Origin: Modestobacter sp.
Lineage (GTDB): Bacteria; Actinomycetota; Actinomycetes; Mycobacteriales; Geodermatophilaceae
Direction of reading: 5' to 3'
NCBI GenBank assembly: GCA_025966175.1
Contig: JAOPVN010000342.1
Location: 1-9,136, forward strand
Length of the DNA stretch: 9,136 bases
The notes under the pieces are model-generated. The model was not told the DNA's origin. It searched no databases and saw nothing but the letters and a program-made list of their open reading frames with translations. Shown piece after piece: positions 1-5,484 of this stretch (position 1 is its first letter; each line of letters opens with the position of its first letter). The translations under genes and the position numbers were made by a program.

Positions 1-1916
1 GCCGGGTCGTCGCCGCGGCCGCCGAGGACCGGGCCCTGCTGGCCTCCGCCGAGCTCGGACTGGGCCGGGCGCTGCGCCGCTCCGGGGAACCGCGGGAGGC
101 CGACGACCACCTGGCCACCGCCCTGGCCCTGGCCACCGAGCACGGGCTGGCACGGCTGCGCCGGGCCGCCCTGCGCGAGCTGTGCACCTTGCACGCCGAG
201 CTGGACGACGCCGCCCGGGCGCTGCCGTACCTGCAGGCCTACCTCGCCGACGAGCTCGACCGGGTCGACGAGCGACGCACCCGCTGGGTGGAGCTGTTCG
301 GCCGGCGCAAGAGCCTGCTGGAGACCGAGCGGGCCGCCGGTCAGCTGCGGCGCCAGGCCTACGAGGACCCGCTCACCCACCTGCCGAACCGGCGGTACGC
401 CGAGGCCCGGCTGGACGGGCTGCTGTCCGCCGGCGCGGTGCCGGCCCTCGCCGTCGTCGACATCGACCGGTTCAAGGCGATCAACGACGCCGCCGGTCAC
501 CCGGGTGGGGACGCCGTCCTGCGCGCGGTCGGACAGCTCCTGGTCGACGGCTGCCGGGACACCGACGAGGTGTGCCGCTGGGCCGGCGACGAGTTCGTGA
601 TCCTGCTGCCGGACACCACCGCCGAGCAGGCCGAGCGGGCGATGGAGCGCATCCGCCGCTCGATCGCCGGGCACGACTGGTCGGCGCTGGGCGTCGAGGT
701 GCCGGTGCGGATCAGCGTCGGCATCGCCCAGGCGACGCGTGGCGACGACCGGCGGACGCTGTTCGCCGCCGCCGACGGCGTGCTCTACGACGCCAAGCGC
801 GGCGGGCGGGACCGGGTCGTCCGGCTGTCGGGTGTCACCCAGACCCGCGACGTCGAGACCCTGGACGCCGAAGCGCCCGACACCACTCCGGCCGGGGTCC
901 CGGAGACGACCTCCGCGGCGTTTATCGTCGATGTCGTGAGCGCCTCCCCGCTGGACGACCTCCCCGACGACCAGCAGGACACCGACCCGGCCGACGCCGC
1001 CGGGGGCTTCGCCGGTCTGCTGGTCGAGCCGGCCGAGGAGCCCGCCGAGGAGCCGGCCGTCGAGGAGCCCGTGGACGAGCCGCCCGCCCGGCCGCGCAGC
1101 CCGCTCGACGAGCTCTTCGGGGGGCCCACCACCCGCCCGTCGGGCCGGCGGATCGGACCGGCCGAGCCGGCACCGGCCGCCACCCCGGCGGCCCCGGCCC
1201 CCGCCGCGCCGGTCACGCCCCTCGTCGCACCTCCGGTGGCCCCGCCGATGGCCCCGGTCAGCGGCACCGCGGTGGCCCACGAGCCGGCGCTGTCCACCGG
1301 CCCCGACGTCATCTGGGGCGTCGGCCGCAGCACCGAGCAGGTGCTGGCCCTGGTCCGCGAGGCGCGCCGCGAGCACCCCGACCACCCGGCGGTCGTCGTC
1401 CGGGCCAGCGCCGAGACCCTCGTCGCCCTGGCCAGCGAGCACGACGCGTACACGACGATGGACGCCGCGGCGATGTCGGCCGCCGTCGGACCCGTGCCCG
1501 AGCCGGTCGGCCGGATCGGCGTGCTCTGCGCCAGCAGCGGTGACACCCCGATCGCCGCCGAGGCCGCCTTCGTCGCCCGGGTCACCGGCACCGAGGTCGT
1601 CCGGGTCGACGACGTCGGCGGCAGCCGGATCCGCCCGCTGATCACCGACCACTCGCTGCTCACCGACGTCGACTGCCTGGTCGTCGTCGCCGGCCTGGAC
1701 GCGGCCCTGGCCAGCATCGTCAGCGGCCTCACCGACGTGCCGGTGGTCGCCGTCCCCACCTCTGCCGGGCAGGGTGGCAGCGCCTTCGGCGGGTTCAGCG
1801 CGCTGCTCACCATGCTCAACTCGGCCGCCCCGGGCGTCGTGGTCAGCAACATCGACAACGGCTGGTCGGCCGGCGTCTTCGCCGCCCGGATCGCCCGGCG
1901 GACCGCGCGCCGCTAG
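1..1916 (+). CDS. TPR-GGDEF diguanylate cyclase fused to a LarB-like domain (5' end outside window)
   Basis: The frame is open from the first bases of the window, so the true start lies upstream. Domains in order: Ala/Leu-rich TPR-like helices (about nt 3-330); GGDEF domain (about 351-824) with DPLTHLPNR, metal-site DIDRFK, AGDEF at 582-596 and the product-inhibition RxxD site (RDTD, 555-566) exactly five residues before it; a Pro/Ala/Glu-rich linker (about 830-1295); and a LarB domain (about 1299-1892) recognised from PDVIWGVGRSTEQ, VPTSAGQGG, FGGFSALLTMLN and NIDNG. GGDEF proteins make c-di-GMP from two GTP. LarB carboxylates and hydrolyses nicotinic acid adenine dinucleotide in nickel-pincer cofactor synthesis. 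The cyclase looks competent, although the first Gly of GGDEF is Ala. In the LarB part the expected catalytic Glu and Cys appear as Asp (1698-1700) and Ala (1824-1826), and the usual N-terminal LarB segment is shortened, so it may bind nucleotide without catalysis. Domain calls are firm; the function of the fusion is inference. Confidence 0.88.
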   Translation, partial: RVVAAAAEDRALLASAELGLGRALRRSGEPREADDHLATALALATEHGLARLRRAALRELCTLHAELDDAARALPYLQAYLADELDRVDERRTRWVELFGRRKSLLETERAAGQLRRQAYEDPLTHLPNRRYAEARLDGLLSAGAVPALAVVDIDRFKAINDAAGHPGGDAVLRAVGQLLVDGCRDTDEVCRWAGDEFVILLPDTTAEQAERAMERIRRSIAGHDWSALGVEVPVRISVGIAQATRGDDRRTLFAAADGVLYDAKRGGRDRVVRLSGVTQTRDVETLDAEAPDTTPAGVPETTSAAFIVDVVSASPLDDLPDDQQDTDPADAAGGFAGLLVEPAEEPAEEPAVEEPVDEPPARPRSPLDELFGGPTTRPSGRRIGPAEPAPAATPAAPAPAAPVTPLVAPPVAPPMAPVSGTAVAHEPALSTGPDVIWGVGRSTEQVLALVREARREHPDHPAVVVRASAETLVALASEHDAYTTMDAAAMSAAVGPVPEPVGRIGVLCASSGDTPIAAEAAFVARVTGTEVVRVDDVGGSRIRPLITDHSLLTDVDCLVVVAGLDAALASIVSGLTDVPVVAVPTSAGQGGSAFGGFSALLTMLNSAAPGVVVSNIDNGWSAGVFAARIARRTARR

Positions 1917-2031
1917 CTCCGGCGTCACTCGGCCGAGAAGGCTCAGTCCTGGTGCACCACGGCCAGGCGGGTGAGCAACAGCGCCCTAGGGTCCTGGCCA
2001 GGGGTGGCGTGGCGGACGAACCGGTCGGCTC

Positions 2032-2313
2032 GTGAACAGCCTGACCGCCGCCCAGCGCACCGGCATGCTTGAGGACATCGAGCACATCCGGGCCGTGGGC
2101 CACTGCTCGGCCATGAGCACCCCGGGCGTGGTGGCCGTCTCGGCGCCGGTGTTCGACGAGTACGGGATGTGCGCCACCGTCGCGGTGGTCGGCACGGACA
2201 ACACGCTGTCCCAGGCCGACGACGCCGGTGAGCTGCTCCTGGTCGTCGACACCGCCCGCCAGCTCACCAAGGAGATGGGCGGTCGGTATCTGCCGGACCA
2301 GGACATGCCCTGA
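2032..2313 (+). pseudogene. IclR-family regulator remnant (C-terminal effector-domain part only)
   Basis: The 93-residue frame opening with GTG matches only the last half of an IclR effector-binding domain: the helix LTAAQRTGMLEDIEHIRAVGH, then GVVAVSAPVFDEYGMCATVAVVG, then a final helix ending in LTKEMGG. A complete IclR regulator is about 250 residues with an N-terminal winged helix-turn-helix. Here there is no such domain, an in-frame stop lies at 1987-1989, and I find no convincing continuation in other frames of the 115 bases upstream. The usual acidic pair in the RG(Y)AxDxEE region reads AMST. No ribosome binding site precedes the GTG. It is best read as the residue of a deleted regulator gene lying between the larB fusion and larC. 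A short expressed ligand-binding protein is the alternative. Family assignment rests on motif memory. Confidence 0.6.
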
Positions 2314-2329
2314 CCCGGGACAGAGCCCT

Positions 2330-2353
2330 CGGCCCTGCTCGCCGGGAGGGCCG
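2330..2353 (+). promoter_or_regulatory. Stem-loop covering the possible larC ribosome binding site
   Basis: CGGCCCT (2330-2336) and AGGGCCG (2347-2353) form a perfect 7-bp stem with a 10-base loop. The only Shine-Dalgarno-like run before larC, GGGAGGG at 2344-2350, is partly inside the 3' arm and ends 23 bases before the ATG, further than ideal. There is no T-tract, so a simple intrinsic terminator is unlikely. It could limit larC translation or be incidental GC-rich pairing. Confidence 0.3.
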
Positions 2354-2373
2354 GCGCTCGGCATGATCGGCGG

Positions 2374-3567
2374 ATGACCATCGGGTGGCTGGACCTCGCG
2401 GCCGGGGCCAGTGGGGACATGCTGCTCGGCGCGCTGGTGGACGCCGGGGTGCCGCTCGAGGTGCCCGCCGCCGCCGTCGCCGCCCTGCCGGTCGAGCCGA
2501 TCACCCTCACCGCCGAACCGGTCACCCGGCACGGGCTGGGCGCCACCCGGGTGCACGTGCACGCCCCGGTCAGCGACCGGCACCGCACCTGGGCCGACGT
2601 CCGCGTCCTGCTGGCCGACGCCAGGCTCCCGTCGGTCGTGCGGGACGGCGCACTGGCGGTCTTCGAGCGGCTCGCGGTCGCCGAGGGACGGGTGCACCGG
2701 GTCCCTGCCGACCAGGTCCACTTCCACGAGGTCGGGGCACTGGACGCGCTGGCCGACGTGGTGGGCGTCGTCGCCGGCTTCGAGCACCTCGCCCTGGACC
2801 GGCTCACGGCCTCCCCCGTCGCGCTCGGCAGTGGCTCGGCCCGCGGGGCGCACGGCGTCGTCCCGGTGCCCGGCCCGGCCGTGCTGGAACTGCTGGCCGG
2901 CATCCCGGTCCTCGCCGGCCCGGTGCCGGCCGAGACCTGTACCCCGACCGGAGCCGCGCTGCTGGCGGCCCGCGTGCAGGAGTGGACGCCGCTGCCGCCG
3001 ATGCGGGTGGCGCGGGTGGGCAGCGGGGCCGGCGGCCGTGACCCGGTCGAGCTGCCCAACGTCGTCCGGCTGGTGCTCGGCGAACCGATCGACACGGCAC
3101 CGACGGCCGGGCTGTTGCTGGAGACCAACGTCGACGACCTGGACCCCCGGCTGTGGCCCGGCGTGCTCAGCGAGCTACTGGCCGCCGGGGCCTCCGATGC
3201 CTGGCTGACCCCGATCCTGATGAAGAAGGGCCGCCCCGCGCACACCCTCTCGGTGCTCTGCCGCCCCGCGGTCCAGGCCGCCGTCCAGTCCGTCGTCGTC
3301 TCCGCGACGTCGACGATCGGTCTGCGCGTGCAGCCGGTGCAGAAGGTGGCCCTCGCCCGCGTCCAGGGCAGCGTCGAGGTGCTGGGCGGCCGGGTCGGGG
3401 TGAAGGTGGCCCGATCGGGCGGGCAGGTGGTCAACGTGAGCGTCGAGTTCGAGGACGTCGCCGCGCTGGCCCGTTCGGTGCAGCTGCCGGTCAAGGAGGT
3501 GCTGCGGGCCGCCACGGCCGCCGCGCATCGGGAGCACCCGGGGGCATCGGCTACGCTCTCGAGCTGA
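2374..3567 (+). CDS. larC: LarC, nickel-pincer cofactor biosynthesis nickel insertase
   Basis: This 397-residue protein is a full-length LarC (DUF111 family). LarC is a CTP-dependent cyclometallase that inserts nickel into the pyridinium bis-thiocarboxylate precursor made by LarB and LarE, giving the cofactor of lactate racemase LarA and related racemases. Seen here: the N-terminal GASGDM (11-16), HFHEVGALD (116-124), a glycine-rich SGSARGAHG segment, CTPTGAAL (189-196), then the LarC2 half with ETNVDDLDP (250-258) and MKKGRPAH (283-290). The His-rich loop common in the first half is short (HVH at 61-63, then DRHR). The two halves are one continuous frame, unlike Lactobacillus plantarum, where a frameshift joins LarC1 and LarC2. 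The ATG is chosen because the family begins almost exactly at this point. Upstream lies the LarB-containing fusion; larA and larE are not in the window. Confidence 0.93.
   Translation: MTIGWLDLAAGASGDMLLGALVDAGVPLEVPAAAVAALPVEPITLTAEPVTRHGLGATRVHVHAPVSDRHRTWADVRVLLADARLPSVVRDGALAVFERLAVAEGRVHRVPADQVHFHEVGALDALADVVGVVAGFEHLALDRLTASPVALGSGSARGAHGVVPVPGPAVLELLAGIPVLAGPVPAETCTPTGAALLAARVQEWTPLPPMRVARVGSGAGGRDPVELPNVVRLVLGEPIDTAPTAGLLLETNVDDLDPRLWPGVLSELLAAGASDAWLTPILMKKGRPAHTLSVLCRPAVQAAVQSVVVSATSTIGLRVQPVQKVALARVQGSVEVLGGRVGVKVARSGGQVVNVSVEFEDVAALARSVQLPVKEVLRAATAAAHREHPGASATLSS
3552..3557 (+). promoter_or_regulatory. Possible -10 element for the riboswitch transcript
   Basis: TACGCT fits the TANNNT pattern of actinobacterial -10 boxes and lies just inside the end of larC. 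It would start transcription around 3564, exactly where the aptamer begins. No good -35 box is visible. Read-through from larC is an alternative. Confidence 0.35.
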
Positions 3568-3666
3568 GAAGGGGAGTAGCCCCCCGACCGCTGGTCGACA
3601 TGCTGGCGCGCTTGCGCGCCCGGTCAGCGGGCCCGCGTCGCCGCGGGTGGGCGAGACCTTCCGCCC
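3566..3666 (+). ncRNA. yybP-ykoY manganese riboswitch
   Basis: The region carries the two conserved halves of the yybP-ykoY aptamer: GAAGGGGAGTAGC (3568-3580) and GGGCGAGACCTTC (3649-3661). GAAGG and CCTTC can pair where the usual form is AAAGG with CCUUU, a compensated change that supports real RNA structure. Between them lie hairpins CGACC/GGTCG (3585-3589/3593-3597), GGCGCGC/GCGCGCC (3605-3611/3614-3620) and CCCGCG/CGCGGG (3632-3637/3642-3647), with the conserved-type segment GTCGACATGCTGG around 3594-3606. This class binds Mn2+ and usually switches on manganese export genes, and the next gene is of the expected exporter family. The exact ends and the P1 stem are approximate. Confidence 0.88.
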
Positions 3667-3677
3667 GCAGTCCACCC

Positions 3678-3717
3678 ATCGGTGCGCTGCCGGTCGGAGG
3701 CCGCCTGCGCACCCGAT
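3678..3717 (+). promoter_or_regulatory. Stem-loop between riboswitch and start codon (candidate expression platform)
   Basis: ATCGGTGCGC (3678-3687) pairs with GCGCACC-C-GAT (3707-3717), ten pairs with one bulged C, and encloses a smaller CGG/CCG pairing. There is no T-run, so it is not a classical terminator. It ends 26 bases before the GTG start and could act in translational or Rho-dependent control by the upstream aptamer. Confidence 0.4.
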
Positions 3718-3743
3718 CGGTCGCGCGAGCAGAAAGAGAACTC

Positions 3744-4343
3744 GTGGTCCTGTCCGTCGTCCTGGCCGCCTTCATACTGATCCTCCCCGTCGAGCTGCCG
3801 GACAAGACGCTGTTCGCCACCCTCGTGCTGGCCACTCGCTTCGCGCCGCTGCCGGTCTTCGTCGGCGTCGGCGCCGCCTTCGGCCTGCAGGTGGCCATCG
3901 CGGTCACCGCGGGCTCCCTGCTCTCCCTGCTGCCCGGCGCGTTGGTCAGCGCGGTGGTCGCGGCGCTGTTCCTGGTCGGCGCCGTCCTGCTGTGGCGGGA
4001 GGCCCGCAAGGGCGCCGACGACGCGGAGGCGGCCGCCGAGGCGCGGGAGAACACCTCGTTCGTCCGCGCCGCGGCGATCTCCTTCGGCGTGCTCTTCGCC
4101 GCCGAGTGGGGCGACCTCTCCCAGCTGGCCACCGCCGGGCTGGCGGCCCGCTACGCCGAGCCGGTGTCGGTGTTCGTCGGCTCGTGGGCCGCGCTGCTGG
4201 TCATCTCCGGCCTCGCCGCGTTCCTCGGTCGCAAGCTCGCCGACCGACTGCCGGTGGCACTGCTCCACCGGATCGCCGCAGGGCTGTTCCTGGTGTTCGC
4301 CGTCATCGCCGTCGTGGAGACCGTCCGCGCGCTGGTGGGCTGA
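3744..4343 (+). CDS. UPF0016/GDT1/Mnx-family manganese exporter
   Basis: A 199-residue integral membrane protein of the UPF0016 (TMEM165/GDT1, bacterial Mnx/MneA) family, which moves Mn2+ (in eukaryotes also Ca2+) across membranes in exchange for protons. The two family signature motifs are present: ELPDKT at 17-22 and EWGDLSQ at 121-127, with the paired acidic residues thought to bind the cation. P replaces the usual G in the first motif. Six hydrophobic segments are visible (about 2-16, 35-60, 66-84, 108-130, 141-161, 174-194), with a charged loop RKGADDAEAAAEARE (88-102) in the middle. The frame stays open far upstream, but the GTG at 3744 is chosen because it follows AGAAAGAG (3731-3738) and gives the normal family length. 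The manganese riboswitch upstream makes Mn2+ efflux the likely role. Confidence 0.9.
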   Translation: MVLSVVLAAFILILPVELPDKTLFATLVLATRFAPLPVFVGVGAAFGLQVAIAVTAGSLLSLLPGALVSAVVAALFLVGAVLLWREARKGADDAEAAAEARENTSFVRAAAISFGVLFAAEWGDLSQLATAGLAARYAEPVSVFVGSWAALLVISGLAAFLGRKLADRLPVALLHRIAAGLFLVFAVIAVVETVRALVG

Positions 4344-4367
4344 CCCGACCCGTTGGGGGCAGGAGCT

Positions 4368-4396
4368 CTCAAGCCGGCTCGCCGCGCTGCCGACTC
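4368..4396 (+). promoter_or_regulatory. Candidate FliA (sigma-28 type) promoter
   Basis: CTCAAG (4368-4373), a spacer of exactly 15 bases, then GCCGACTC (4389-4396) resembles the actinobacterial flagellar sigma consensus CTCA-N15/16-GCCGA. It lies 45 bases before the start of the degenerate GGDEF gene. The last bases of the -10 differ from GCCGATAA. Confidence 0.5.
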
Positions 4397-4419
4397 CCCT
4401 TCCGAGGCCGGGAGTCGGC
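4389..4419 (+). promoter_or_regulatory. Perfect 10-bp inverted repeat in the leader of the degenerate GGDEF gene
   Basis: GCCGACTCCC (4389-4398) and GGGAGTCGGC (4410-4419) are perfectly complementary with an 11-base loop. The left arm coincides with the proposed -10 box, so it could be an operator over the promoter, or the terminator of the preceding exporter gene, although there is no T-tract. It does not match the c-di-GMP riboswitch classes I know. Confidence 0.5.
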
Positions 4420-4441
4420 CGCCGCGGGACGAGGAGAGGTC

Positions 4442-5029
4442 ATGGACACGATTCGACTCGAGGAGTCCCAGGACGTCCTGGTGCAGACGGCGGCGGTCAT
4501 CGCCGCCCAGCGCCAGTTCGCCCAGCGGCTGCGGCAGCGGACCGTCCCCGATCCCCTCACCGGCCTGCCGGTGCGCAGCCTGCTCATCGACCGGCTCGAA
4601 CTGGCGCTGGCGGCAGCCGGCCCGGACACCGGGCGGCTCGCCGTCGTGTGCTGCAACCTCGACGGGATCACCACGCTGCAGGACCGGCACGGCAGCGCCG
4701 TCGCCGACGCCGCGCGCGCCGAGGCGGCCGGCCGGCTGGTCACCGCCGTGCGGCAGGGGGACGTCGTCGCGCGGATCAGCGCACAGACCTTCGTGCTCCT
4801 GTGCCCGGGCATCCATTCGGCCGAGGACGCCCAGGGCATCGCCGAGCGCGTCTCGGTGGCGTTCGACGAGCCGCTGCGCCCCCGCCCCGAGATCTCGCAC
4901 CGGGTGCGGCTCAGCGCCGGCGTGGCACTGTCCGGCCGGGCCTCCACCCCCGAGTCACTGATCGCGTCGGCCAACGAGGCGATGACCCAGATCCGGCACG
5001 AGCGCCAGGGCACCGGCCGACACGGCTGA
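4442..5029 (+). CDS. Degenerate GGDEF-domain protein with intact c-di-GMP I-site
   Basis: A 195-residue soluble protein: a short N-terminal helix (about 1-35) and one GGDEF-type domain (36-185) recognisable from DPLTGLPVR (37-45), LAVVCCNLDG (66-75), RISAQTFVLLCP (111-122) and VRLSAGVAL (155-163). The catalytic GGDEF is replaced by SAQTF (113-117), and the first metal-binding Asp is Asn72, so it should not make c-di-GMP. The inhibitory-site RxxD is kept (RQGD, 104-107, exactly five residues before SAQTF), which in other degenerate GGDEF proteins such as PelD and PopA binds c-di-GMP. It is therefore a candidate c-di-GMP receptor; this is inference. The ATG is preceded by GAGGAGAGG (4431-4439), a good ribosome binding site. 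The larger upstream GGDEF-LarB protein is a possible nearby source of the signal. Confidence 0.82.
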   Translation: MDTIRLEESQDVLVQTAAVIAAQRQFAQRLRQRTVPDPLTGLPVRSLLIDRLELALAAAGPDTGRLAVVCCNLDGITTLQDRHGSAVADAARAEAAGRLVTAVRQGDVVARISAQTFVLLCPGIHSAEDAQGIAERVSVAFDEPLRPRPEISHRVRLSAGVALSGRASTPESLIASANEAMTQIRHERQGTGRHG

Positions 5030-5030
5030 C

Positions 5031-5060
5031 CCCGCCCGACCGCGCCCGACCGCGCCCGTC
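5031..5060 (+). repeat. Three imperfect 10-bp tandem repeats
   Basis: The units CCCGCCCGAC, CGCGCCCGAC and CGCGCCCGTC follow each other directly after the GGDEF stop codon. They are probably slippage-derived, low-complexity GC sequence with no evident role. Confidence 0.5.
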
Positions 5061-5084
5061 CCCGCGCGCCGTCCGGAACTGCGC

Positions 5085-5115
5085 TTGACCCTGACGTCAC
5101 GTCAGGCTGTCAGCT
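5085..5115 (+). promoter_or_regulatory. MerR-type promoter with palindromic operator
   Basis: TTGACC (5085-5090) is a good -35 box. It is followed at once by the palindrome CTGACGT-C-ACGTCAG (5091-5105). With a 19-bp spacer, the elongated spacing typical of MerR-controlled promoters, the -10 would be TCAGCT (5110-5115), a weak match. This arrangement is what an autoregulated TipA/MerR gene should have, and it sits 30 bases before the MerR start codon. Confidence 0.65.
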
Positions 5116-5300
5116 CTGTCCTGTCCACACGGAGAGGAGGAGCGATGAGCTGGACGGTGGGCGAACTGGCCCGGCTGGCCGGGGTCACGGTGCGCACGCT
5201 GCACCACTACGACCGGATCGGGCTGGTGCAGCCCGGTGAGCGGACGGCGGCGGGCTACCGCAGCTACGACGTGCACGACCTGGACCGGCTGCACCAGCGG

Positions 5301-5431
5301 AAGGACCCGTCTGCCCCCCACACCTCGCAGGCTCGGCGCGGGCCCCTGCAGGCGGGCCTGGTGACATGCTCGAGCGGCCTCGTCCCGGGTCCCGCCGCGA
5401 GCCTGCGAGCGGTGGGGAGGACGAGGTCCTT
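5301..5431 (+). mobile_element. 131-bp palindromic interspersed repeat (MITE-like) inside the TipA-like gene
   Basis: The segment starts AAGGACC (5301-5307) and ends GGTCCTT (5425-5431). Its two halves are imperfect inverted copies over roughly 45-50 bases: left CTGCCCCCCACACCTCGCAG, then GCTCGGCG; right, read on the other strand, CCTCCCCACCGCTCGCAG, then GCTCGCGG. It has no coding capacity and no clear target-site duplication. A related sequence lies at 7085-7140. Similar elements could be spread by a transposase or repeat-associated tyrosine transposase acting in trans; this is inference. Confidence 0.72.
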
Positions 5432-5484
5432 CACGCACCCAGGCGATGGTCGCGGCCGTCGAGAAGGAGATGGAGGCACGGCAG

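Noticed and set aside
785..1858. Long open frame on the - strand opposite the GGDEF-LarB gene
   Set aside because: Low-complexity Ser/Thr/Ala/Gly/Arg product with no motifs. It is a high-GC shadow of the + strand gene, which has clear domains.
1942..1967. CTCAG-N15-GCCAGG as a second FliA-type promoter before the IclR remnant
   Set aside because: The -10 lacks the GCCGA core, and the gene behind it is a fragment; most likely chance.
1984..1991. CCCTAGGG palindrome and GGCCAGG/CCTGGCC repeat (1961-1999) as a terminator
   Set aside because: The loop of 25 bases is long and no T-tract follows; it is weak as a terminator and not otherwise supported.
1986..3515. 509-codon open frame on the - strand opposite larC
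   Set aside because: Ser/Thr/Arg-rich nonsense typical of the antisense of a GC-rich gene; larC on the + strand is a full family match.
3153..3743. Upstream extension of the exporter gene frame into larC
   Set aside because: The open frame overlaps larC and the riboswitch and is Arg/Gly/Pro nonsense; the GTG at 3744 gives the normal family length.
3759..3809. ELPDKT in place of the usual E-x-G-D-K/R-T/S motif as a defective exporter
   Set aside because: The acidic and Lys/Thr positions are kept, and I recall this Pro variant in other actinobacterial members, so it is probably a clade feature.
4344..4441. c-di-GMP riboswitch before the degenerate GGDEF gene
   Set aside because: No conserved GEMM-I or GEMM-II segments; the only structure is one perfect hairpin.
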